Assembly: GCA_019426215.1 (NCBI GenBank)
Contig: CM033408.1
Coordinates: 23,787,953 to 23,851,952 of the forward strand
Direction of reading: 5' to 3'
Length of the DNA stretch: 64,000 nt
Source: Buddleja alternifolia
Lineage: Eukaryota > Streptophyta > Magnoliopsida > Lamiales > Scrophulariaceae
Part shown: piece by piece, positions 10,558 to 22,752 of the stretch
How positions within the stretch are numbered: position 1 is the first letter of the stretch
Layout: each line of letters starts with the position of its first letter
Notes under the pieces: generated by a model
What the model was told of the DNA's origin: nothing
Seen by the model: only the letters and a program-made list of their open reading frames with translations
Databases searched by the model: none
Program-made: the position numbers and the translations under genes

Positions 10558-10743
10558 TGTTAAGAAGATGAATACTCCATGGTATAGATGGAGAATGAAA
10601 ATGCAGAAGACAAAAGAAGGAAGACTTTCATTGATTTTGAATTGAATATTTTCTCTGGTTACAAAAGGAAAGAGAAGAAGAAGGATCCAGAAATATATAT
10701 CTGGTCTTAAATCTAAAGTGCTGAGTCATCACTGGATACAACA
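10558..10743 (-). mobile_element. 5' LTR of the second copia element
   Basis: A 186-bp sequence starts TGTTGTATCC and ends CTTCTTAACA on the minus strand, so its ends form a TGTT...AACA inverted repeat. It is followed immediately by a PBS and then gag. Such short LTRs are usual in Ale/Retrofit-like copia elements. No partner LTR is present in the window, and no TSD can be checked. Confidence 0.75.
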
Positions 10744-11035
10744 ATTAACTAAAAACATAAAACCAAATAACAACTTTTCTAATATAACTAGCAACTTTAA
10801 CCATTCTTAATAAACACGAGTAAATAAAAAGAGTTTTTAATAGTTTCAAGCATTTAGACGTTAGCATCCAGGTCAATAATTTTTTCATACTTCCCAAACT
10901 CTCAAAGGCAACTGTATCTGTATGAGCTATCATTCCAATTTATGAGAACAGACAATTTTAGTTCAATGTCACGGAGGAGACATGCCTAGTTCACCAGCAA
11001 GTCAGGGTACTCATTTAGTATGTTAGGAGGAACCT
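10744..11035. other. Unassigned sequence between copia LTR and array
   Basis: I recognise no gene or terminus here. From about 10960 it may already belong to the array's first unit, but there is no second copy in the window to prove it. Confidence 0.4.
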
Positions 11036-11711
11036 TCATCACTGACGCATATCTTATCTTTTGACTATCCTTATGTGCTTTTCTCAAGAATACAATTTTT
11101 TTAACATACTAGTCAATACAACCAAGAAGGTAACATGGACACAACTAAGCACATTTTTTGAGAAAATAGACTTGTTACCTTAGTTGTATTCTCATGTATG
11201 TACTGAATGGAAATTTTAGGAGCCGTTGCACTTGATAAAAACTCTTTATGAAATTTCCTAATAATTGAACCACTTGCATTAATTTCTTGAGTTTTTACTT
11301 TTTTCAAAGGAATTTCACACAATTTTTTTATGTAAAATAAATGTAATAATATTGAATTTGCCTGTACACATTTTCCACATGTGCATTGCATGTGATAATG
11401 TATAACATGAATGTTACATGTTTGCTCTATCTTTTTTTTTAAACTTAGGTGCATATATGTTTTCTTCTTTACAATTTTAATTGATATAGTCTCCTAATCT
11501 GTTTTCTTATCTTTCACACTAATTTCTCCATTATATTCTTCGTTGAATTTGTTTCATTATTTCATTCTTATAACCATGGATCTTTAAATTATTGTCTCTT
11601 TACAATTCATTGTTCCTCAAAACATTTCATAAAAGTATTATTAAATTAACTTATATACGTTAGTTGCATATATACATCTTCTATACTATGTTCTATTTTT
11701 TTCTTCAATGA

Positions 11712-13245
11712 TATTAGAAATTTCATGTTAGATGTTTTGATGATGACAATTAGGATTTTGTGTTAGACCCCAAAATATGTAAGTTTGATTTTAGTAGAAA
11801 ATTTGTATAAGCCTTAAAGCGTTGGTTTTTGTAATAGGCTTATTAGGCTTTGTTTTATTTTGCTTTAGATTGTTAGGCTAAGTAGTCTTAGGCTGAGCGT
11901 CTGATAATTTCTGAGTGAGTTTATCAGTGGTAAAGTTCGAAGACTCAAGCGCCTGATTTCTGAAAGAAGATAAAAGTCTCCAAGCGTCCAATTGACCAGC
12001 TACATCAAGCGTTTCCTTATGGGACAGAAGTAATGTCACCTGAATTTATTTCTAAGTCCAGAAGGAGTTTAATGCAAATATTCCCGAAGCATTAAATACC
12101 AACGGATATTTAATTCAAATGCATTAAATGTTGATAAGAGCATTAAATGTGATAAGCACTTTCAGACGTACGGAGAAGCCACCCTATTGGACTGTCAACT
12201 ATCTCAGACTGCAGCAGCAACTTTTGTGCAGCAGATTTTCAGGAAAAAGGACAAAAGTTGTTCACTCGCGGAAGTGAGAGACACGCACCTGTGCATGTGT
12301 CAAACGAACACTTTCTCCAAGAATGCCTATAAATAGAACTTTAACAACAAGCCAAATAGAGAACAATTAATCTTCAAGTCGAATTACTGTTGCATTGAAG
12401 TCTCATTCCTTAAACTCTCAGAAGAGAATATTCAAGAAAACATTCCCTTTGCTTTTCTTCAATCCTGAGACAGTCAACAAATATCTCAAACATTCTTTTC
12501 GAAGAAACCACTTTCCTACTGAGATATTTCCAAGTTGTTTGAACTTCATCAAAATCAAACAAACCGATTTAGAAAAACCCATCCAAGTCTCGCGATCTGT
12601 GTGAAGTCGAAGTTGGATACTTGCATCATTTCTGGGTGAAAGAAGCAAGGAGATTGAAGTGATTTGGAGCAGAAATCTGTGTGATCAAGGAGCTCAAGTC
12701 ATCGACATCTATCTCTCCCTATTGTGTAGAAGATTCTGTGTGATTCTTTGAGAATCACTTTAGTGGATTGCCTCCAAGTGTTCAAGGAGAAGAAGGACGT
12801 AGTTGGGATTACATCACCCAACGAGCCTTACAAATATTGTGTTATTTACTTTTCAGTCAATCATATCATATCATATCATTGCATAAATTGACTAAGTAAA
12901 ATACAATCAAACGCTAAGCAACTAAGAAACCTCTGGTGACGCTAAAGCTTTCAAAGGAAGACTAGAAAAATCATTCCGCTGTGCTAACACTGATTAAAGA
13001 ACTGAACGCTTAAACCCACTCGATTAAAGTATTCAAATCTTGAAGTCTAAGTTAACTCTCTAAAAACAGTCTTCATCAGACGCTTAACCTAAGCGTCTAT
13101 ATTTCTAAGAAAACGCGCAGTCAAGCGTTCCCTTTTTAAGCGTCCAAAACCATTTTAATACGAAATCTTTTTGAAGTCGAAAAAGACTTCAGGGTCTATT
13201 CAACCCCCCCTTCTAGACCCTTTCGTATGCCACTTGGGACCAACA
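11712..13245 (+). mobile_element. Copia solo LTR (1534 bp, TSD AATGA)
   Basis: AATGA at 11707-11711 and 13246-13250 flanks the element, and joining the flanks restores the array sequence 'ttcttcaatgagtcg'. The 3' end, CCACTTGGGACCAACA, is the typical end of large Ty1/copia LTRs. The 5' end reads TATTAG, best explained as TGTTAG with a G to A change. A TATA box, TATAAATA, is at 12328-12335. No PBS or internal sequence follows, so it is a solo LTR. It shares an unusual abundance of AGCGT/ACGCT words with the Sirevirus at 769-8827, and may be its LTR. Confidence 0.88.
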
Positions 13246-13935
13246 AATGAGTCGATTATTTTGTTGTTAAATTAACTGGACTTTGAGCATAGACGCGAGT
13301 GAACTTAGTAAAAACTAGTTGATTCGTAACTAGAGATCTTAATTGAAATATGTTACTCTTCCTGATGAGTTGCAATAAAATCAGACTAGTGAATAATAAA
13401 GTGTGGAAACCACACTAGTAAATTTTAGTCTGACAATTGGAGAAATAGAGGGTTTTTGTCGCCATTGTTAAAATTAGGATGAGTTCAAAAACAATGACTT
13501 ATGGATTAAACAGTAAGTGGGATCTCAATTTTCTTTGTAATTTATTTGTGTATATGATTTAGGGTGCATGATTTGATTGTGAATGTGGTATTGTTTTATA
13601 AATTTACGTAGATGTAGAAATAGTTAGGGATGTGTTGTAGTATCAATCATGAACCCACACTTCATTTCTATAGTTATTAATACAGACTTTGGATTACTTA
13701 TATTTCATATGAGACTATTGTGTTCATTCATATGATTTGATTCATTTTTATTAAAAGATGGTACATATTTGATTTCTATTATCTAATTGGCATAAAGCAT
13801 CCGAGAGTAGTACTATACATTGAGACTTATTTTCTCTGATGTGAAACCTCTTAGGTACACAAGCTCCAAAAAGTAATATAAAAGATGTAACAAACAAATA
13901 AAGAGCAATAAGCATATAAGTTAACATGAACATAC

Positions 13936-16900
13936 CAACAGATTATGAGGCTTTATGAATCAGTGGTGTGACACCCGTATTTTTCTTACTAATTCGATGA
14001 CTAGTATTATAATCTCTTGAAAATTACTTGAGCAAATTGTATTATCCATTCTCTTGGTAATTATATTGGATGAATACTAATCTTGCTCCATGTAGGGGCT
14101 GAATATTAACTCTTATGTGTGAAGGGACCATTAGATGATATACAATATGGTAAGGGCTTGGACACAAATAGGAAAATTGCACTCAAGCCCTCCTTACACC
14201 CTATATATATACCACTACCTATTCATTCATTGTTTCTCTCAATTCACCCAACTATTACCTGGTCCAAACATCATTATTTCCTTCATTTTTACCTCCTTTA
14301 AGTTCTCAAACGTTCAAGAGAACTACAACAAGAAAAGCTTAACCCACAACAAAATAACAAATCTTACAAGCAAATCCCGCATGAAAATTCAGCTCTGGCA
14401 GTGGTTGTAAAATTGATATTTGAGAGATCAAATGATGTCCATTTTTGGTGTTCCTTATATCAATTTCATCCTAAGAGGATAATCAACAACACTATGGAAT
14501 CTCATTTGTTGAATCGGCTACCAAAAATTTCACAATCGCTTCAAACCTTGCGCAAAGCTGTCCAGATTTTAATTTTCAGAACTGTATTCTTTTTTTGCTT
14601 TACAAGAAACAACTCTTCTGGTTGATTGATCATGCATGCAAGACCATATTTCGAAACCTCTATGAGTGTAGATATTATTACAGGTAATTTTGTTTGGAAA
14701 TCGTTGAGGAATCATTACAGAATTTGCATTTAAAGCATCACTGCCAATAAGCTCTTTTCAATTCCAGAATCTGTGTTCCATATTCAATTGCCCAAAAACA
14801 CCATTTTCTATACTCTGATTGTACATGCAAAATCATATTTAGAATCATTATTTAGTGTAGATATGTTGAATATAAAGTTTGTTGAAAATTGATGAGGAAA
14901 TAGTCCAGAAATTGCCATCAAACGATCTATGCTAGTGTGCTGTTTTAGTTTTCAGAAACTATCATTCCTATTTCTTTGTTTTGAAATACCCCTTATTTTG
15001 GTTTTATGGTAAATTCGAGATAACCACTAGACATCGGTTTGAATTTAGATGTTGTTAGTGTAAGAGTTTCCAAAATCCTTGGTGTAATGTGATTGGAAAG
15101 TTGATTTGTCTACAAGGTGGCATAACGTGTCTAAATCTGGCAGTTTCGGAATGTTGAGTTTGAAGGGATGATTTATCCTTTTTAGTCAGGTTTTTGAGAT
15201 GAAATTCAGATTGTAAGAAAGCTCAGTTATTTGAGAATTTATGGATATTAAGTTTAGTTATTGATTGGAATGTTAAAGGGACGAACAAAGGATAATGGCG
15301 GAGACGCGCGACAATTAAAGGAGGCACACGGTGAAGTGATCTGGTGTAATCTTGTTCACGAATGAACAATGGAGGTTTTCAGCTTCTTGGATCCGAGCTA
15401 TACATAGTATTGAAGCTGGATAAGTGTTGGGTAAGTTGTCTCAGCATTAACCTTTGGTTATTTGCAATTAAGTATGTATCATATTGGGAATTAGAATTCA
15501 GATAACTTGATTATGTAAGTGTAGTAGTGATTACGTTCTTATTTGGAATAGGTTCGTTCTCTACAACATTATTTGAGGAAACACAATTTGACAAGTTGGT
15601 TGGAGATTCGCTCGGTGATGATTCTGAGTAGCTCGGAAGTGTGCTGTGAGTTGCCTCGCAAAACTATATTTATGTCTTTCAAAACTGGAAGGAAGTTTTA
15701 TTACGTCCTATATATATTTATATGCAATTTTATCATGGTTTTACCATTATCAAATAAATGAATTTCACTGTTTTTCAAATAATATCAAAAGTACTTTTTT
15801 TAAACCATTGCATTGTATGTTTTTCCAAAGTCATAAATCGTTTTAAATGCATATTTTGGAGAAAATGATTTCCAAGAAAGTATATCTTCAACACACGTTT
15901 GGCACTTATTCACTAAAGTTGACTGATTATTGTATCATGAGCCAAAAGGCCACTATTGCATCAAATGTGAAATTATGTGATTGCATATTGTATATGGTTG
16001 AGTGTCGGGCCCAAGTGTCGGGCGTGGATAGGGCTAGTTCGACTGGACAGGCACTGGCCTACGATATTAAAATGATTCCCGCTATCCACGGCCAAATCCC
16101 AACACCCAAAGACGGAGTGTTCTGACGGTGAGTGGGTCGTAGGAATTAAATTGTGGCATTCCTGGGATATGACCAAATGGGCTTCACGAGCCTAAGTGGG
16201 GAGGCATAAGGTGATGGCTTTTAAGCCGATTGTTTAGGGGTGACAAGGAAGAAGCAGCGGGACCCAAAGTGCTATGAGCAAAGTCATCAGACGCGATGCT
16301 ACTGCTAACATGGCCCCCTACTGCTTAAATGTGCAATGTAAAGTTACTGTAACTGCCTATTGATTGAATGCATATACTAAGTGTTTATACTAAAGTTTTG
16401 GTGTCATATCACCTATTGCTTAACTGCTATCATGAACGCAAATTTCATTTTAACTATTTCAATGATTTTCTAAAAAATAAAAACTATTATCGATTTCACC
16501 TCATTAACTTATGATTTTGGGTCTAAAAACTATTTTAAGCACCTTTCACACGAACACTGGCGCTCACTAAGCCTTTGCTTACGTATTTCACTTTCTTCCT
16601 TCCAGTTAGAGGTGAGTTGAGCAATGAGATTGGCTCGGAGGATCATGAGTGTAGACATGGGCAATCATAGAGGTGAGTATTGTAGATTGAGGCATGAATA
16701 GTATGTTTATTTAATATGTTTGGTTGACGTTAGGGGCCGTGACCCTACTAGATAAATTGTTGAAAGTGTGTCAGATTTTGGATTGAGCTACTTTATTGAA
16801 AGGTTCATGCTTTTAGTTTAGGCCCCTTTCAGGGCTGAAAATTGGGGCGTGACAAGTGGCATACTCAAAGACCACCATGAATATAAGATAATGCTCTGAA

Positions 16901-17632
16901 AATCTGCTAAAAGCTACATAATTAAATTTTTCCAACAATGTTGACCTCCTAGACAAGGATCGGGTATATTAATAAAAAAATACTAATTAGTGGCTCAGGC
17001 AACACAAGAAAGTATCAGCCTCCTCCACAAGTAATAATAAAATGATCATGTGTGACATAGTTCCAAGTAATATTCGACTTATCAACTCATCAATATTATC
17101 ATAAAATGCAAGAAAGCTTTGCAACAAAAGAATTCGACGTGTCAATGAAAAATGAGCATTATATCATATTCCAACACAAAGTTAAATACACTTCAGCATG
17201 CATGAGCGCAAAAGCCACAATCTAATCCATGACTGATAGTGCAGTTTACAATAGAAGAAGCAGAATACTTGTAGCATCCATGAGAAGCTATCATGATCAC
17301 TACCATAGTGCCTAGAGCATATATATATAGAACTAAGTTGTGCATCAGAAACAAAAATGCCTGGTAAGTGTACAACTTCACATAAATCAGTAGCATCCTC
17401 TGGTTCAACTTATTATACTGTTTGATCACACGATGAACTGCTTCACGGACATACTCAAGTACCAAATTTAGGTAAAGTTCATCCTTTTCAGTTGTTGAAA
17501 AGAAGCAATGCATCAAGAAAACAACATTTGGATGGTTAAGAAGAAGCATGGTTTGTAACTCCCAGTTCTAGTATCTCTTGTCCTGAAGAATCTTCTTTAT
17601 AGAAATGGTCTCACCAGCCTCAAAGCATTTTG
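13936..17632 (-). pseudogene. SHAGGY/GSK3 kinase fragment, copy k0
   Basis: Two exons of a plant SHAGGY-like (GSK3) Ser/Thr kinase. The exon at 17361-17632 (272 bp) encodes AKCFEAGETISIKKILQDKRY, a stop, [34 protein letters not shown] and [22 protein letters not shown] (cited here in parts): the beta-3 catalytic Lys lies in IKK. The HRD exon (16855-16903 joined to 13936-13966) reads IFRALSYIHGGL-stop-VCH and then IKPHNLL, matching the family's VCHRDIKPQNLL. Solo LTR 1 sits inside this second exon. This copy lacks the one-base insertion of later copies and keeps the family's VCH, so it is closest to the ancestor. The glycine-loop exon is absent. It is inactive. Confidence 0.88.
13967..16854 (+). 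mobile_element. Solo LTR 1 (2888 bp, TSD AGTGG)
   Basis: It starts TGTGACACCCG and ends GGGGCGTGACA, with AGTGG at 13962-13966 and 16855-16859. A TATA run at 14203-14210 suggests plus orientation. It shares a conserved block (about 16000-16330, 'gggacccaaagtgctatg', 'catggccccctactgcttaa') with 28560-28890, 34700-35030 and, inverted, 63540-63880. These termini are common on Ty3/gypsy-type LTRs, but with no coding region the superfamily is inferred. Short ORFs inside are not genes. Confidence 0.88.
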
Positions 17633-17709
17633 CTTGGATACGAAAAGAGATTCCAATAACACACATTGATAAGTGAACATACTAAAATATGCCTACTATA
17701 TTACTATCA

Positions 17710-19743
17710 TGAACTTCCAAGGAACCTTCACCACTGATGCATATCTTGTCTTTTGACTTTCCTTATGAGCTTTTCACAAGAATATCAAATTTTTTTAACA
17801 TATTAGTCATTACAATCAAGAATGCAACATAGACACAACTAAGCACATTTTCTGATAAAATAGACTTGTTACCATAGCTACATTCTCATTTGCCGAATGG
17901 AAATTTTAGTAGCCATTGCTCTTGATAAAACCATCATGAAGTTCCCCAATAGTTGGACTTGTTACATTTCTTGAGCTTACTTTCTTCAAAGAAATTTCAC
18001 AAAAAAAAAATGTAAAATAAATTTAGTGATATTGAATTTGCATGTGCACATTTTCCACACGTGCATTGCACGTGATCATATATAACATATTTGCTCTAAT
18101 TTTTTTTTTTTAACTTAGGCGCATTTATGTTTTCTTGTTAACAATTTTAATTGTTATAGTTTCCTAATTTGTTTTCTTAACTTTCACACAAATTTCTCTA
18201 TTATATTTGTTGTCAAATTTGTTTCTTTATTTCATTCTTTCAGTACCATGTACTGCAAATTTGTCTCTTTACAATACTTGTTACAAAAAATATTTCATAA
18301 AAGTATTACCAAATTAACTGATCTACATTAGTTGTGTACATCTCCTTAGCTTATTTTTTTTTAATGAATGATTAATTGTGTTGCAATTAAATTAATTGGA
18401 CATTGAGCACATATGTGGTGAACTTAGTAAAAACTAGTCGATTTCCTTACATGGAGATCTTAACAGAAACCATACTTGTCTTGATTCGCAAAATAAATAA
18501 AACTATTGAATAATTAAAGGATATAATTAACACTAGTAAATTTTAATGCTAACAATCGGATAAATAGTAGGTTTCTGTTGTCATTGTTAAAATTAGGATG
18601 AGTTCCCTGTGGCATACTCGAAGACCACCATGAATATAAGATAATGTTCTGAAAATTTGCCGAAAGAAACATAATTAATGTTTTTTCAAATAATGCTGAC
18701 CTCCTATACAAAGGGCATGCATATTTATTTACAAATAGAATCTATAGGCTCAAGCAACACAAAGAAGTGCAAATTCCTCCACAAGTAATAATTACATAAT
18801 AGCATAAAAATGATCATGTGTGACATAGTTCCAAGTAACATTGAATTTATCGATTCATCAATATTATCATCAAATGGAAGAAAGTGTTGCAACAAAAGAA
18901 TTCTATGTGTCAATGAAGAACGAGCATTAGATCCTAATTCCAACACAAAGTCAACCACACTTCAACAATCATGAGCACAAAAGCCATAATTCAAGCAATG
19001 ACTTATAATGCAGTTTGCAACAGAAGAAACATAGTACCTTTACCATCCATGAGAAGCTTATCACAATCACTACCGTAGTGCTTAAAGCACATACAAAACT
19101 GAGTTGTGCATCAGAAACAAAAATACCTGATAAGTGTACAACTTCGCATAAATCAGTGGCGTCCTCTGGTTTAACTTATTGTAGTGTTTGATCACACAAT
19201 GAACAGTTTCACGTACATACTCAAATACCAAATGGAGGTAAAGGTCATCCTTTTCGGATGTTGAAAAGAAGCAATGCTTCAAGAAATCAACATTTGGATG
19301 GTCAAGAAGACACATGGTTTGTAACTCTCGGTTTCTTATATTTTTTGTCCAGAAGAATCTTCTTTATAGCAACGGTCGTACCAATCTTTAATCATTTTGT
19401 CTGGATAATGAAAAAGAGATTCAAATAATAGATGTTGATAAGTGAACCCACTAAAATATGCATAATACATATTATCATGAAGTTCCAAGGAAAAGCCAAG
19501 AAAAGAATTAGGTGGAACACTATTCCAAAAGATCCTTGCCCAACAATACGTTCAGCCATGTAACTAATTATCTGAAAATATCCTCAAAATGGAGGGGAAA
19601 AATTTAAAATTGGCAAATCAAAATGCCAACAGAAGTGAAAGACATAAATCTCATTACAGTCATGCATATGACTTTACTGTGCTTAAGTCCACATAATCCA
19701 CATGTTTATTTGTGGTTTTTCCCTAGGTTTTTCATTCATATAT
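17710..19743. repeat. Array unit Ub (about 2.0 kb, short-type)
   Basis: Same layout as Ua without insertions: leading segment 17710-18000, the 'gtgcattgcacgtgatcata' module, the 'aatgattaattgtgttgc' module, then the kinase fragment. The 'aaaattaggatgagttc' module is joined directly to the HRD exon at 18604, a deletion relative to the 4-kb units. Confidence 0.78.
18604..19570 (-). pseudogene. SHAGGY/GSK3 kinase fragment, copy k1
   Basis: Three exons are present. The glycine-loop exon at about 19503-19566 encodes YMAERIVGQGSFGIVF, an intact GXGXXG loop as in SHAGGY kinases. The next exon (19127-19400) encodes [31 protein letters not shown] and [20 protein letters not shown] with a consensus GT donor. 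The HRD exon (18604 to about 18657) keeps YIHGGLRVCHR but is cut off at the HRD Asp by a deletion. Activation loop and C-lobe are missing. Best preserved glycine loop in the array; still a pseudogene. Confidence 0.88.
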
Positions 19744-21386
19744 GGGTTAATTACACTAACTACACCTCTTATTTAGTGTATTTACATCACAACCCTCTGA
19801 TTTTGAGCACATAATAGACACCCTACATATAATAGAAACTTACAGATCGCCCCATTCAATTAGAAAACTAAAGTAAATTGTTTTAATCATTAAAGAATAT
19901 TTTTTAATTACCTTGCCCTTACCTTGGTCACCCCTTTTTTCTTTGATCAAAAAATCTTTGAGGAGGTGAATGTAAAATTTCAAATTAAAGATGATACAAT
20001 TGTAATTTTCAATCAATAAATTAATGTAATAAGATTGCAGATGCATGTCCATATTTTTCTCATGCTCGGTATTCACGCTTTACTTTGCACGTGATAATGA
20101 TAATATGTATGCGATATTTTGATCTAATAAATCACTACCCTTGTCTCATGTGCATTTTCTTACTACAATTTAAAAAGCTATAGTTGTCAGATTTTTTTCT
20201 TATTTTGCACTAATTTTCTCAATCATATTTTTCATGCCATTTTTTCCTTATGTCAGTCATTCTATTAAAATTATGTACTTTTAAAATATTTTCTCTTCAA
20301 GAGAATAATGTTCAAGAACTTTTCCTAAAATATCTCTACTTAACTTTCTATAAAAATCATTTCAGGATAATCATGTCGATAGCTTTTTTTTTTTTTGATA
20401 AATAATGTTGATAACTAAACTAAATTAAATTAGTTAAGTAGTGAATATGGGATGGAAATATATAAATCTCATTCCAACGATTTGTTTTCTTCTAGTGAGT
20501 TAATTTGGTAAAAACTAGTACATTTCCTTATAGAGGACATCTTAATACAATCAGTTACTCTTCTTGATTCGCAAAAAATATTAGACTAGCAAAAAATTAA
20601 CTAGTAAGAATCATACTAGTTACTGACAACTGGAAAAAGAATGGGGGTTATATAGTCATTGTTAGTGCTTACAATTGGTGAAAGAGTGAGGTGCTATAGT
20701 CACTGTCAAAACTAGGATGAGTTCAGAAATAGTGATTTATAGATGAAATCGTAGTGGGATCTCTGTTCTCTTTGTAATTTATTGTGTATATGATTTAGAG
20801 TGCCTGATTTGACTGTTAATGTGCCATTATCTATACATGACGTAACTACAAAAATAGTTAGGGATGCGTTTTAGTATTAATCATGAACCCACCCTTTATC
20901 TCTCTAGTTATAAATGACACTTTAAACTATTTATATTTCATATTAAACTATTAGGTTCATTCATATGGTCTCATTCATTTGCATTGTTTAAAAAAACAAA
21001 ACATACGAGTTATACATGTTCCTGCACTTTCTTAGAGAAATTTTATTTTTTGCACTTATCCTCCTAAAGTACACGGGGTTTGCACTTTCTTATATATTAG
21101 CATATCCGCGCCAAATATTCTACCAAGATTCTATCAAATGCTGGCATTGTAACATTTTAAGGGCATAACAATAATTTTAGGTGAGGATCTTTGTGGAATA
21201 ATTGCTTTGCCACTAACGTAGTGGTTTCCTGCTCAAAAACCATCCTACATACACGTGACATACGTTAAAAAAAAAATTGATCAACCCAATTTTATCTAAT
21301 TTTAGGGGTAAAAACATTAAACCTTCCAAACTATGGCCGTTTTCACATTTTTTCAGAGATACTATTTTTTTCACTTTAGTTCCCGA

Positions 21387-21454
21387 AGTTCATGTATGTA
21401 CCATCTTATGATATAATGAAAGAAACCATATGATTGAACGCAATAGTCTGATAT
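21387..21454 (-). repeat. Inverted piece of the array repeat
   Basis: 'gtatgtaccatcttatgata' through 'caatagtctgatat' is the reverse complement of the array sequence at 42841-42905 and 52840-52905. A forward copy lies close by at 22639-22699, so the two can form an inverted repeat around the TRIM. Confidence 0.85.
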
Positions 21455-22059
21455 TGTCACGCCCCAAGCCCACTAGCTCGTTGGACCAAATAAGCTCCAT
21501 CAAACCCACTGAGTGTAACCTTGAGTTGGGCATTTGAACCACGGCCCAAAATGGATATCCATTGTTACACTTGAATCCTAGTGTTCTCTTTATAATCTAA
21601 TTTATTTTCTTCCTTCATCCCATGTGGGATACGGGCATTACAATCACCCCTCCTTCGAGGAACGATGTCCTCGTTGCGGCGTGACTCAGTCCAGGATCCG
21701 TCACTAGGCGTCGAGACTCTAGCAGTGGCTCTCGCAGGCTCAAGAAGTGCTCCCACGTGCGTAGCATTTTGTGCCGCAGCCTCAAGAGATGGATCCCGCA
21801 ACGTGTAGCTCTTTGCCCCGTGTAGCACTTAGCTCCTGATATTTCGGCTGGTGAGCAGCTCTGATACCATTTGTCACGCGCCGAGCCCACGATCCTGCTG
21901 GACCAGAGAAGTCCCATCGAACCCACTGAGCGTAACCTTGAGTTGGGTATTGGAACCACGACCCAAAATGAATATCCTTTGTAACACTTGAATCCTAGGG
22001 TTCTCTTTAAAAACTAATTTCTTTTTCTTCCTTCATTCCTGTGGGATAAGGGCATTACA
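21455..22059 (-). mobile_element. TRIM retroelement, inverted copy
   Basis: Two 188-bp LTRs (21455-21642 and 21872-22059), each TGTCACGC...GGCATTACA, flank a 229-bp interior. On the minus strand the PBS lies next to LTR 21872 (ctctgatacca at 21859-21869, complement of initiator tRNA-Met) and the polypurine tract, read on plus as 'cacccctccttcg', next to the other LTR. No coding capacity, as expected for a TRIM. GATAT precedes it, the inverse of the ATATC site used by the copies at 42657 and 52285. The right flank is a rearrangement junction with no TSD. Confidence 0.9.
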
Positions 22060-22752
22060 TGTCACTTTACAATATATTGTTCCAAACAATATTTAATAAA
22101 GATATTATCAAATTAAATGATCTACGTTAGTTGCGTACATTTCATCCACCTTTTTTTCCCCAATAAATCATTTATTGTGTTGCAGTTAAATTTAATGCAC
22201 ATTGAGCACATATGTGGTGAACTTTGTAAAATTTAGTTGATTTCCTTATATGGAGATCTTAACAGACACCAATTACTTTTTTTGATTCGCAAAGCAACTA
22301 TACTAGCGAATAATTAAAGGATAAAAATCATACTTGAAAATTTTAATGCTGACAAGTGGAGAAATAGTGTGTTTCTAAAGCCATTGTTAAAATTAGGACG
22401 AGTTCAGAAACAATGACTTATGGATGAAACCGTAAGTGGGATCTTTGTTCTCTTTGTAATTTAGTTGTGTTTATGATTTTGAGTGCATGATTTGACTGTG
22501 AATGTGGTATTGTTTTATCTATCTACGTAGCTACAAAAATAGTTAGAGATGTGTTGTAGTATCAATAATAAACTCACCCTTCATCTCTCTAGTTGCTATC
22601 TCTCTAGTTGCTAATACATACTTCAGATTACTTATGATTCATATCAGACTATTGTGTTCATTCATATGGTGTCTTTCATTTTACAATAAGATGGTACATA
22701 TAAGCCACATGTTTATTTGTGGGTTTTTTCTCTACGTTTTTCATTTATATAT

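Larger units (their letters stand above)
11036..17709. repeat. Array unit Ua (short-type, with two solo LTRs)
   Basis: It begins at 'ggaaccttcatcactgacgc', which recurs at about 17710 ('ggaaccttcaccactgatgc'). Removing the copia solo LTR (1539 bp with TSD) and solo LTR 1 (2893 bp) leaves about 2.2 kb. It carries the module with 'tgcattgcatgtgataatg', the 'caatgagtcg' module and the kinase fragment. A distinct leading segment (11036-11330) replaces the long module found in the 4-kb units. Confidence 0.75.
19744..22752. repeat. Array unit U1 (3.0 kb, rearranged, no kinase)
   Basis: It starts at the landmark 'gggttaattacactaac' used for all units below. The long module runs to about 21297; then come about 85 bp of unmatched sequence, an inverted segment with a TRIM (21387-22059), and the 'caataaatcatttattgtg' module. 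At about 22699 'gatggtacatat' is joined to 'aagccacatgtttatttgtg', deleting the whole kinase part. Confidence 0.8.

Noticed and set aside
17193..17549. Functional SHAGGY kinase gene
   Set aside because: The frame lacks the glycine loop, has an in-frame stop after QDKRY, a disrupted HRD exon and no activation loop or C-lobe.
21565..21959. Minus-strand ORFs of 87 and 114 residues
   Set aside because: They span LTR and interior of a TRIM, which has no coding capacity, and are not kept in the copy at 52285.
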